NCBI GenBank assembly: GCA_934339135.1
Contig: CAKRHP010000017.1
Location: forward strand, 15,407 to 79,406
Direction: 5' to 3'
Length of the DNA: 64,000 nt
Origin: an uncultured Lachnospiraceae bacterium
GTDB taxonomy: Bacteria; Bacillota; Clostridia; Lachnospirales; Lachnospiraceae
The notes beneath the pieces were generated by a model. That model was not told where the DNA came from, ran no database searches, and saw only the letters and a list, made by a program, of their open reading frames with translations. Both the position numbers and the translations under genes were made by a program. Shown here piece after piece: positions 23,842 to 31,722 of the stretch (within the stretch, counting starts at the first letter, position 1; the number at the start of each line of letters is the position of its first letter).

Positions 23842-24927
23842 ATGACCATGTCTACCTACATAGATTCTATTTTCGTGTTTATCCTGTGTATTCTGTCCGG
23901 TCCGGCGTTTCGGACGGATCCCATGCACATTACCGGCATTCTGTTCCTGATCACGATATATTGCTTCGAACTGCTCTGTTCCTCCGACAAACAACGGGCG
24001 TATCTGGGGATTATCGTTTTGATCCTCTGTTTCTTTTTTCCGGAAATGTCGGTATTTTTGCCCTGGCATTGCTATGTACTGTTTCTGCACCGGCAATATA
24101 TCCCGGCTGGACTTTATCTTCTACCGGTGTTCCTTTACAGTTACCGGATTTCCAGCGAACCGATTCTGTTTCTCCTGCTGATCACGGTAATCAGTTTTTA
24201 TCTGTCCTGCACCAACCGGATGCGCGCCGGATTAACAGAGCAGATCCATACTCTCCGGGATGACAGCGTGGAACGGGAGCTTACTCTGCAGAAGGCAAAC
24301 CGCCGGGTACTGGAGAATCAAAATGATCAGATCTACATTGCAACGCTCCGGGAAAGAAACCGCATTGCCAGGGAGATCCATGATAATGTCGGTCATATGC
24401 TGTCCCGATCCATTCTGCAGACCGGTGCTTTACTCGCTATCTGCAAGGACGATACACTTACCCCTCATCTGTCCGCTTTAAAGGACACACTGAATCTTGC
24501 CATGGATAATATCCGCAACAGCGTCCATGATCTGAGAGATGAAGCGATTGATCTGAAACAGGCACTGCAGAGTCTCACAGAACAATTCACCTTTTGTCCG
24601 GTGCTTCTGCAATGTGAATTGTCCCGGCATATTCCCAAAAATATTAAATATTGCTTCCTTGCCATTACAAAGGAAGCACTCAATAATATTATGAGGCACA
24701 GCAATGCCACAAGAGTACATATCACGGCAAAGGAACATCCGGCATTTTATCAGCTATTGATCGAAGACAATGGTATTTCGCCAGACAGTGCCTCCGGACC
24801 TTCACCGGTTTCATTGGATGGCATGGGACTTCAAAATATGCGGGATCGTGTAGAAACTCTACACGGGATTCTTCATATCAGCAAAGAACATGGATTTCGA
24901 ATATTTATTTCCATTCCGAAATCATAA
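23842..24927 (+). CDS. NarL-type sensor histidine kinase
   Basis: 361 aa. Several N-terminal TM helices (about 1-128, no large extracellular domain) are followed by a HisKA_3 domain (RERNRIAREIHDNVGHMLSRS) and a HATPase domain (AITKEALNNIMRHSNATRV, DGMGLQNMRDRVETLHG). It should phosphorylate the response regulator encoded 72 nt downstream. Membrane-embedded kinases of this kind often sense envelope or lipid stress and regulate a neighbouring exporter. GAGGG just before the ATG; a second ATG two codons later is possible. Confidence 0.88.
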   Translation: MTMSTYIDSIFVFILCILSGPAFRTDPMHITGILFLITIYCFELLCSSDKQRAYLGIIVLILCFFFPEMSVFLPWHCYVLFLHRQYIPAGLYLLPVFLYSYRISSEPILFLLLITVISFYLSCTNRMRAGLTEQIHTLRDDSVERELTLQKANRRVLENQNDQIYIATLRERNRIAREIHDNVGHMLSRSILQTGALLAICKDDTLTPHLSALKDTLNLAMDNIRNSVHDLRDEAIDLKQALQSLTEQFTFCPVLLQCELSRHIPKNIKYCFLAITKEALNNIMRHSNATRVHITAKEHPAFYQLLIEDNGISPDSASGPSPVSLDGMGLQNMRDRVETLHGILHISKEHGFRIFISIPKS

Positions 24928-24999
24928 CGCTCCTTCGCCATGCAGCTTCTGCTGCTTCGATATTGCCCGGAAAATCCAGGCAGGAAAGGAATTTATCTT

Positions 25000-25620
25000 A
25001 TGAATATCGTTCTGATTGATGACGACCAGCTGGTCTGTATGTCTTTAAAAATGATTCTGGAAGCCGATGGATCTATCCATGTCGCCGCCATCGGCCGCGA
25101 TGGAAATGATGCACTTCCTTTGTATCGACAGTACCACCCGGATGTGATGTTAATGGATATTCGAATGCAGCACCGTAACGGAACCGACGCTCTATCCGAT
25201 ATCCTTGCAGAATTTCCCGATGCCAGAGTCCTTTTTCTAACAACTTTTGTGGATGATGAATACATCACCAAAGCCCTGCAGCTTGGTGCCAAAGGCTATA
25301 TCATCAAACAGGATTACGAGACCATCATCCCGGCACTCAACGCTGTTTACTCCGGTCAGAATGTTTATGGAAGCGAGATCATGGAAAAGCTGCCGGAACT
25401 TATGAAGGCTGAGCCCTCCTTCGACTACAGCTCTCACGACATCACGGAAAAGGAATATGAGATCATCACTCTGGTGGCACAGGGACTCAGCAACAAGGAG
25501 ATTTCTGCCAGACTCTTTCTCAGTGAGGGAACCATCCGGAATTATCTCAGCAGCATCCTGGAAAAGCTGCAACTCAGAGACCGGACACAGCTTGCCGTAT
25601 TTTATTATCAGCATTCCTGA
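25000..25620 (+). CDS. NarL/FixJ family response regulator
   Basis: 206 aa, starting at the ATG of MNIVLIDDDQL with AGGAAAGGA upstream; the open frame extends 20 codons further, into the intergenic spacer. Receiver domain with DD near residue 8-9, phospho-acceptor Asp in VMLMDIRMQ and Lys in GYIIKQDY; C-terminal LuxR-type HTH (ITEKEYEIITLVAQGLSNKE, GTIRNYLSSILEKL). Partner of the kinase upstream. Probable targets are its own promoter and the divergent exporter. Confidence 0.92.
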   Translation: MNIVLIDDDQLVCMSLKMILEADGSIHVAAIGRDGNDALPLYRQYHPDVMLMDIRMQHRNGTDALSDILAEFPDARVLFLTTFVDDEYITKALQLGAKGYIIKQDYETIIPALNAVYSGQNVYGSEIMEKLPELMKAEPSFDYSSHDITEKEYEIITLVAQGLSNKEISARLFLSEGTIRNYLSSILEKLQLRDRTQLAVFYYQHS

Positions 25621-25654
25621 CACTCAAATATGTTATGGACATATTCCTATCCCC

Positions 25655-25693
25655 AAAAGGGAGGCTTTACCATTATGGCAAAGCCTCCCTTTT
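25655..25693. terminator. Bidirectional Rho-independent terminator
   Basis: AAAAGGGAGGCTTT (25655-25668) pairs with AAAGCCTCCCTTTT (25680-25693), a 14-bp stem that ends in a T-run on both strands. It separates the plus-strand response regulator from the minus-strand DUF4179 gene. Confidence 0.92.
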
Positions 25694-25750
25694 TCTGCCT
25701 GCGATTAAATTATTTTCATGCAGGGCACTTTCTTCATGTGCTTTTGTTCA

Positions 25751-26893
25751 TTATTTCTCCTGCTTCGTAAGCTCTACAATCTCACCGGAATCTCCGATGG
25801 ACAGATAAATCTTTTCCGGCAGCCCGATATTTTCGTAGCATCCCTCGCAAACATACTCATTCTTTCCCGCTTCATAGCATCTGCCGCCATCCATGCCGCC
25901 AAAGGATACCGGCTTACCGTCCTCATCGCAAAGCTCCAGCCAGCTTGCAGAAGCATCTCCTGACACGCCCTTTTGTTCATAATGCGCAGACATATAAGAG
26001 CCTACCTCTGTCGTAGTCAGCTTTACTTCCTTTAAGGTCACTTTGGTTCCATGTACCGTGTTCTTCTGATCCTGCATCACATAATAAGCACTTTTTTCTG
26101 TGCTGTTATCCTTCACATCAATTTTAATCGTTGGATCATAATGGGTTTCACTGCTGTTATTCAGCATCAGAAGCGGCTGGATCGTCAGCTGAAATTTCTG
26201 CTTCTTGGAACGACGTTTTGCATTGATCTCAATGACGCCCTTCGTACCGGATAACTGTTTCATATCTCTGGAAACGACTTCCGCATCCTTCGCATCCTTT
26301 TCCTGCAAATAAAGCTGAACCGGGATCAATCCTTTTTTCTCACAATATTCTGCAATGGAAATGTCAGAACCATCATCTATCCCCAGCGCAGAAACGGAAG
26401 AGGTCAGATCATCCGGGTCCAGAACCAGCAGATATTTATCCGGATCCTTAATATCTACATTTACAATGGCAGTCGCATATTTGCTGTCGCAAAGAACAGA
26501 ATCCACCTCATAATTCAGAATATCTGCATTTTTCCGGTCAGCATCCATGGTTACCGCCGGATGACTTTCGATCAGCTTCCTGGCATCTTCAGAAAGATGA
26601 CTTCCTGACTTTCCCCAGAAATCCTGTATCCCCAAATAATGTGTTGCCGCATAGGCTCCTCCTGCCCCTGCTGTGAGTACCACTGCCACCAGCGCTGCAG
26701 CCACCGCTGCCTTCTGCCAGCCGTATCCAGCCTGTCTCCGGTTATTTCTGTCACCACCGTCAAAAGCACCGGAATTTCCCTTCTGCTTCTCGTTCGCCAT
26801 CCGCAAAACCCTCCGGTTCACCCCCTCCGGCATCTGTTTCCCCTGATGATATGTTTCTCTGATGATCTCATCTACTCTATCTTTCATATCCAT
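25751..26893 (-). CDS. DUF4179-type anti-sigma factor-like membrane protein
   Basis: 380 aa. Short cytoplasmic N-terminus (about 1-60, DRVDEIIRETYHQGKQMPEG), one TM helix (about 62-83), then the DUF4179-like start AATHYLGIQDFWGKSG and a large outside domain. It overlaps the ECF sigma gene by 17 nt, the usual layout of an anti-sigma factor: the N-terminus would hold the sigma until an outside signal is received. The ATG at codon 3 is an equally plausible start because GGAGG is only 3 nt before the first ATG. Confidence 0.8.
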   Translation of the reverse strand: MDMKDRVDEIIRETYHQGKQMPEGVNRRVLRMANEKQKGNSGAFDGGDRNNRRQAGYGWQKAAVAAALVAVVLTAGAGGAYAATHYLGIQDFWGKSGSHLSEDARKLIESHPAVTMDADRKNADILNYEVDSVLCDSKYATAIVNVDIKDPDKYLLVLDPDDLTSSVSALGIDDGSDISIAEYCEKKGLIPVQLYLQEKDAKDAEVVSRDMKQLSGTKGVIEINAKRRSKKQKFQLTIQPLLMLNNSSETHYDPTIKIDVKDNSTEKSAYYVMQDQKNTVHGTKVTLKEVKLTTTEVGSYMSAHYEQKGVSGDASASWLELCDEDGKPVSFGGMDGGRCYEAGKNEYVCEGCYENIGLPEKIYLSIGDSGEIVELTKQEK

Positions 26894-27404
26894 TCGCCTC
26901 CAATTCCTGTTTGATCTTCTTTCTTGCCCGAAGCAGCCGGCTTGTCACCGTTCCCCTGCTAATCTTCAGTTGATCTGCTATTTCCTGTGTTGTCAGGTCC
27001 ATACTGTAATGAAGTAATACCACAACACGGTACTTTTCGGGAAGTTCATTGACTACTCGCTGCACCAGCCGTCCTGTCTCCTGTTTCACATAATCCTGCA
27101 ACAGATCTGTTTCCCCCGGTATTTCTTCTCCATGTGTCCCATTTTCCGGACTGATATTCTGCATTACATATTTCTGTCTTCGTTTTTCCTTGCGCCACTG
27201 GTTTTTCCACAGATTGGCGGCTACGCCTGCCAGAAATTTCCCTGCCTTATCCGGCTCCACAGGCCGCGCAATTTCCATTGCCTTCAGAAATGTATCCTGA
27301 TACAGATCCTCTGCACTGCTTCGATTTCCTGTCAGATAACAGCAAAACCGAAATACATCCTCCCCATAAGATGCAATGCTTTGTTCTATTTCTTCTATTG
27401 TCAT
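26877..27404 (-). CDS. ECF-type RNA polymerase sigma factor
   Basis: 175 aa, starting at the ATG of MTIEEIEQSI, which has GAGGAG 6 nt upstream; the frame is open 11 codons further up. Region 2: VFRFCCYLTGNRSSAEDLYQD; region 4: LPEKYRVVVLLHYSMDLTTQ, QEIADQLKISRGTVTSRLLR. It is followed, with overlap, by its probable membrane anti-sigma. Targets are unknown; such pairs usually control envelope-stress genes. Confidence 0.92.
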   Translation of the reverse strand: MTIEEIEQSIASYGEDVFRFCCYLTGNRSSAEDLYQDTFLKAMEIARPVEPDKAGKFLAGVAANLWKNQWRKEKRRQKYVMQNISPENGTHGEEIPGETDLLQDYVKQETGRLVQRVVNELPEKYRVVVLLHYSMDLTTQEIADQLKISRGTVTSRLLRARKKIKQELEANGYER

Positions 27405-27521
27405 GCTGCTCTCCTCACTGAAAGGATTGGATTCCATCGATGTATTTATGACCCTTTCACTTATATTATGTCGTCAGCTTTGCCGCTGATTGCATACAAA
27501 AAACCGGAAATCCATCCGATG

Positions 27522-27530
27522 ATTATATCA
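27522..27530 (-). promoter_or_regulatory. Extended -10 promoter of the ECF sigma operon
   Basis: Minus strand TGA-TATAAT (27530-27522) with no convincing -35, leaving a leader of about 110 nt before the start at 27404. This resembles a housekeeping sigma-A extended -10, not an ECF promoter. Confidence 0.4.
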
Positions 27531-27602
27531 GGATTTACTGATAAACTTTTCAGAAATCGACCAAATATTAAACAGCTGATCATTTTACTGGGAAGTTCAA
27601 AT

Positions 27603-28385
27603 TTATAATTGACTGATGATCTGCATCACACCACATTCATTATTAGACGGAGCAATATGACGGGCAATCTCCTTTAACCGGGGATGCCCGTTTTCCATAC
27701 AATAGCTTTCTCCGCAGCTTTTCAACAGTTCCACATCATTGAGATAATCCCCAAACGCCATGCACTCCTCCGGCCTGATCTGATATTTTCTCTGAATGGC
27801 TGCGATGCCCGCTCCTTTATTGGCGCTTGCATTGGCGATATCGATCCAGCTGTCTCCGGATACCACAACAGCCAGTCTCTCCGGCAGATCCGCAAACGCA
27901 GCCGCCGCCCTGTCTACCTGATAATTCTCTACAAAAATGGCAATCTTAACGATCCGGTCCTTAAGGGCTTCTGCCATCACATCTTCACACCTGGTCAGAC
28001 GGTGATAATACATAGAGGCTTCATTAAAAACAGTTTCCTTTGTATCCTGACGGATATATGCTCCATGCACTCCACAGAGCATAGGGTTGACTCCCTCCAT
28101 CCGGTTCAGTCGGTCCACACAGTAACTCAGATCCTCTGCCGGAATCTCATCACAATATAAGGCCTCATCCTTCTCATAGACAACGCCACCGTTTTCTGCC
28201 ACATAAAGAAACTCGTCCTTCAACTCTCCCATATTATCCCGGAGCGTATAATACTGCCGCCCGCTGGCGATCACCTTACGGATCTGCGGATGATTTTTCA
28301 CCCACGCCGGGAAGTCCGGTGGCAGCTCCTTCCGGTCATTCAAAAGTGTTCCGTCCATATCAAATGCAGTAAGCTTTATATCCAT
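27603..28385 (-). CDS. Cof-type HAD phosphatase
   Basis: 260 aa. HAD motifs: nucleophile in TAFDMDGTLLND (Asp9/Asp11), Thr/Ser in VIASGRQY, Lys near residue 185 and FGDYLNDVELL for motif IV. The C2-type cap and length match Cof/YbjI-like sugar or flavin phosphate phosphatases. Substrate specificity cannot be assigned. Confidence 0.9.
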   Translation of the reverse strand: MDIKLTAFDMDGTLLNDRKELPPDFPAWVKNHPQIRKVIASGRQYYTLRDNMGELKDEFLYVAENGGVVYEKDEALYCDEIPAEDLSYCVDRLNRMEGVNPMLCGVHGAYIRQDTKETVFNEASMYYHRLTRCEDVMAEALKDRIVKIAIFVENYQVDRAAAAFADLPERLAVVVSGDSWIDIANASANKGAGIAAIQRKYQIRPEECMAFGDYLNDVELLKSCGESYCMENGHPRLKEIARHIAPSNNECGVMQIISQL

Positions 28386-28468
28386 AATAATCCCCTTTTC
28401 TCAGTAATCCGTTACATTTTCTCTGCGTTCCTTTGAGCAGCATCTAGTGTCTGCAACGCACTTTTCTT

Positions 28469-28497
28469 ATTATGAACAGAATCCCGTAAAAAAACAA
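28469..28497 (-). promoter_or_regulatory. Promoter of the Cof-type phosphatase gene
   Basis: Minus strand TTGTTT (28497-28492), 17-nt spacer, CATAAT (28474-28469); leader of about 77 nt to the ATG at 28385. Confidence 0.55.
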
Positions 28498-28516
28498 GTC
28501 CCCTCTTTTTGCAAAC

Positions 28517-28564
28517 GACATTTTGTAAAATATACTTGACATTTTGTCATGAGCTCATTATACT
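28517..28564 (+). promoter_or_regulatory. Promoter with overlapping operators for the NatAB-like exporter operon
   Basis: TTGACA (28536-28541), 17-nt spacer and TATACT (28559-28564) make a strong sigma-A promoter. The -35 is part of an inverted repeat TGACA-TTT-TGTCA (28537-28549), and the spacer holds the palindrome TGAGCTCA (28550-28557). GACATTTTGT occurs twice, at 28517 and 28538, exactly 21 bp (two helical turns) apart. This looks like a repressor site; the XRE-type regulator encoded at the end of the operon is the natural candidate. Confidence 0.7.
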
Positions 28565-28653
28565 CTTATACAAGTAACACACATAACAACTCATAGAAAA
28601 AGCCGGATCTACATACAACAATCCCTGCTTTTCCCATATGAACGGAGGTTCCC

Positions 28654-29568
28654 ATGAAACTGGAAGTAAAAAATATCACAAAGTCTTTCGGCGAAGATAA
28701 TGTCCTGAAGGGCATTTCCTTTTCTGTTGAAAGCGGTAAGGCCCTTGGACTGCTGGGTCGGAACGGTGCCGGCAAGACAACCACGATCCGTATCCTGATG
28801 GATGTATTTCATGCAGACAGCGGTGAGATCACCTTAGACGGTAAGCCTTTCGAGCCCCGCAAGGTACAGATCGGATATCTCCCGGAGGAGAGAGGTTTAT
28901 ATCCCAAACGAAAGGTTCTGGAGCAGATGATATACCTTGCTATGCTCCGGGGTGTCAGCCGGAAAACGGCTTCTGCCAATGCAAAACGCTGGCTGGAGCG
29001 TCTGGAGGTGTCCCAATATCAGGACAGACTGTTAGAAACCCTCTCCAAAGGAAATCAGCAGAAGGTCCAGCTTGCCTCTACGCTGGTCTGCGACCCGGAG
29101 ATCGTAATCCTGGATGAACCCTTTAGTGGTCTTGATCCGGTCAATTCCCAGATTCTGCAGGAGGTGGTTCAGGAACTGATCCGGGATGGCAAAATTGTCA
29201 TCTTCTCCAGCCACCAGATGAGCTATGTGGAGGAATTCTGCGAGGACATCGTGATCATCAATCACGGAGAAGTGGTCCTGTCCGGTCATCTGGACACCAT
29301 CAAGCGCGACTTTGGTAAGGATCAGCTAGTCTTAAGTGCCCTTGATCTGAGCCCGGAGGAGTTTACGGATCAGTTGCAGAGCCGTCTTTCTGACATTGTC
29401 CAGATTACAGGACAGACGAAAGAGGATGTGATCGTTCGGCTCAATGAAGGCGTAAGCCGCCGTGATCTGCTGGTAAAGCTGTCCCAGATGGAGGACGTTT
29501 CCATGGAGCATTTCGAAACCTATAAACCATCCCTGAACGATATCTTTGTTGCCCGTGCCGGTGAATAG
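28654..29568 (+). CDS. ABC transporter ATP-binding protein, NatA-like
   Basis: 304 aa with Walker A LLGRNGAGKTTTIR, signature LSKGNQQKVQLA, Walker B IVILDEPFSGLDP and H-loop SSHQM. The signature variant LSKGN and the C-terminal extension are as in NatA (sodium export) and YhaQ-type ATPases. First gene of a four-gene operon; GGAGG precedes the ATG. Confidence 0.92.
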   Translation: MKLEVKNITKSFGEDNVLKGISFSVESGKALGLLGRNGAGKTTTIRILMDVFHADSGEITLDGKPFEPRKVQIGYLPEERGLYPKRKVLEQMIYLAMLRGVSRKTASANAKRWLERLEVSQYQDRLLETLSKGNQQKVQLASTLVCDPEIVILDEPFSGLDPVNSQILQEVVQELIRDGKIVIFSSHQMSYVEEFCEDIVIINHGEVVLSGHLDTIKRDFGKDQLVLSALDLSPEEFTDQLQSRLSDIVQITGQTKEDVIVRLNEGVSRRDLLVKLSQMEDVSMEHFETYKPSLNDIFVARAGE

Positions 29569-29585
29569 CACAAAAAGGAGAGCTT

Positions 29586-30857
29586 ATGAAACGATTTTTT
29601 ACCATATATGAATTTGAAATAAAAAGTTATTTAAAAAATAAATCTTTTACCATTACAACCATCCTTCTGGTGGTCCTGCTCTTTGCAGCCACCTTTCTGC
29701 CTCGTTTCTTTGATATGTCAGATATGCTTGGCATCGAAAAGACTTCCACAGAGTCCGGAGATAACAAGGATACCTCCGATGAAACGAAAACGGACGAGAA
29801 GGATAAAACAAAGATCGGCGTTGTGGACGAAACCGGTATATTCGGAGATATGTCTGTTTTGAAACAGGCCTTTGAGGACACCAATATTGTCACTATGAAA
29901 ACAGAAAAAGAGCTGAAAAAAGCCGTCAAAGCAGAGGACGTATCTGCCGGTTTCGACGTGAAAGATGATCTGAACTATGAGTATTATGTAGTAAACCGTG
30001 ATATGTACGACGAGAATCAGATGATCTTCGAGGGACTTCTTTCCCAGGTACATCAGCAGCTTTATTGCCAGAAAAAGGGTCTGGACTATGCGACCTTTGC
30101 CGCCGAATACGATGCTCCTGTCAACTGCACCGAAAAGATCCTTGGAAAGGATGCCGGAGACAATTACTGGTACTGCTATGTCCTTGTTATGGTGATCTTT
30201 ATGATGATCATTCTGTACGGTGTCATGGTTGCCACCTCCGTCACAGTAGAAAAAAGTAACCGTTCCATCGAGGTCCTTGTGACTAGCGTGGACGCCAAAT
30301 ATCTGCTGTTTGGCAAGGTCTTTGCCGGAGCCTCTGCCGCTATCGTACAGCTCGGTCTGATCCTTGCATCGGCCCTGATCGGTTACAACATCAATCACAC
30401 CTACTGGGGCGATAAACTGGATATGATCCTGAAGATCCCAGGCAACGTCCTTGCAGGCTTTGCCGTATTCGGTATCGGCGGTTTCCTGTTCTATGCCTTC
30501 CTTTACGGGGCAATGGGTGCTCTTGTCTCCAAGACAGAGGATATCAACAAATCAGCCGGAACATTGCAGATGCTGATCATGGTCGTCTACTTCGTGGTAA
30601 TGTTCCAGCTTCCGACACCGGACAGCGTCGTCATGAAGGTGTGCTCTTTCCTCCCATTTTCTTCCTATTCCGCGATGTTCGTGCGGATCGGTATGGGAAG
30701 CGTTACCATGGCAGAGATCGTGTCATCCGCAGTGATCCTGTTTGCATCGACCTTTGCTGCCGGATGGCTTGCCGCCAAGATCTACCGCATGGGTACTCTG
30801 CGCTATGGTAATCCGATCAAGCTGACAACCGCATTAAAGAATCTAAAAAATAATTAG
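29586..30857 (+). CDS. ABC-2 type permease, NatB/YhaP-like
   Basis: 423 aa: N-terminal TM helix (about 20-40), an extracytoplasmic domain (about 45-190) with an acidic Asp/Lys/Thr-rich segment near 55-75, then five to six helices (VLVMVIFMMIILYGVMVATS, VFGIGGFLFYAFLYGAMGAL, FAAGWLAAKIYRMG). It is 17 nt downstream of its ATPase. NatAB-like exporters move sodium or antimicrobial compounds; the substrate here is not known. Confidence 0.88.
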   Translation: MKRFFTIYEFEIKSYLKNKSFTITTILLVVLLFAATFLPRFFDMSDMLGIEKTSTESGDNKDTSDETKTDEKDKTKIGVVDETGIFGDMSVLKQAFEDTNIVTMKTEKELKKAVKAEDVSAGFDVKDDLNYEYYVVNRDMYDENQMIFEGLLSQVHQQLYCQKKGLDYATFAAEYDAPVNCTEKILGKDAGDNYWYCYVLVMVIFMMIILYGVMVATSVTVEKSNRSIEVLVTSVDAKYLLFGKVFAGASAAIVQLGLILASALIGYNINHTYWGDKLDMILKIPGNVLAGFAVFGIGGFLFYAFLYGAMGALVSKTEDINKSAGTLQMLIMVVYFVVMFQLPTPDSVVMKVCSFLPFSSYSAMFVRIGMGSVTMAEIVSSAVILFASTFAAGWLAAKIYRMGTLRYGNPIKLTTALKNLKNN

Positions 30858-30924
30858 CGGTCCGCTATCCGATACAAATGTTAAAAGTTTATGTAATTGC
30901 TTTTTTTAGAATTGAGGTGTTCGT

Positions 30925-31476
30925 ATGAATCATTCCATTAGTTATATTGTCGGCATGTTGAGTGGAATTGCCGCCGTTTTTCTATTCGTGTTGGTAATTC
31001 GGCTGCTTTGCCGCAGGCATCAAAGCATATCCAAAATCCTGAGCCCGGAAATCACATACGATGAGCGTCAGATCCTCGCCAGAGGAAAAGCCTACCAGAC
31101 TGCGTTTATCGTTCTGGTGGGCTATGTCCTGGCCGCATCCTGTCTGGATGAGTTTTTTTACTGTCCTCAGCTTATGTCCTTTGGTGGATTATGGCTTGGA
31201 GTGTGTCTCTCTATTTTGGTGTTTGTATGTATATGCATCCGAAGAGACGCCTATCTTTCCCTGCAGGAGAATGCGAAAGAATTTAATATTATGGGAATTG
31301 TGATCAGCACTTTAAATCTTGCGCCCGGATTTCTTTCCCTTTACAAAAAACAGCCATTTCTTGTCAATAATTCCATCTCGTATCACTACATTAATCTAAT
31401 GGTTGGTATCCTGTTCCTGTTGATCACTCTTCTGTTTGATCTGAAGCTTATCTATGACAAGAGAGCAGAGGAGTAA
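30925..31476 (+). CDS. Four-TM membrane protein paired with XRE regulator
   Basis: 183 aa with four predicted TM helices (about 8-28, 60-80, 85-105 and 152-172) and the cytoplasmic motif EITYDERQILARGKAYQ between the first two. The DERQ stretch is common in small membrane proteins encoded next to short XRE regulators. Function unknown; it may sense or protect the membrane in concert with the exporter upstream. Confidence 0.7.
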   Translation: MNHSISYIVGMLSGIAAVFLFVLVIRLLCRRHQSISKILSPEITYDERQILARGKAYQTAFIVLVGYVLAASCLDEFFYCPQLMSFGGLWLGVCLSILVFVCICIRRDAYLSLQENAKEFNIMGIVISTLNLAPGFLSLYKKQPFLVNNSISYHYINLMVGILFLLITLLFDLKLIYDKRAEE

Positions 31477-31527
31477 ACATCCTCACTTTGCCTTTGCGAG
31501 AATAAACACTCAGAAAGTAGGTTTGCT

Positions 31528-31722
31528 ATGAAAAATTTAAAACTAAAATCTGCCCGTGCCGCCAAGGATATGTCCCAACAGGATCTCGCCACCGCCGTCG
31601 GCGTATCCCGTCAGACCATCAATGCCATCGAGAAGGGCAATTATAATCCCACGATCCATCTGTGTATTGCCATCTGCAAAGTTTTAGATAAAACACTGGA
31701 TGAGCTATTCTGGGAAGACTAG
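31528..31722 (+). CDS. Short XRE-family transcriptional regulator
   Basis: 64 aa, a single helix-turn-helix: SQQDLATAVGVSRQTINAIE followed by KGNYNPTIHLCIAICKVLDKTLDELFW. This YozG/Cro-like type usually autoregulates its own operon; the repeats around 28517-28557 are likely targets. Its stop codon shares CTAG with the convergent diguanylate cyclase stop (4-nt overlap). Confidence 0.92.
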   Translation: MKNLKLKSARAAKDMSQQDLATAVGVSRQTINAIEKGNYNPTIHLCIAICKVLDKTLDELFWED

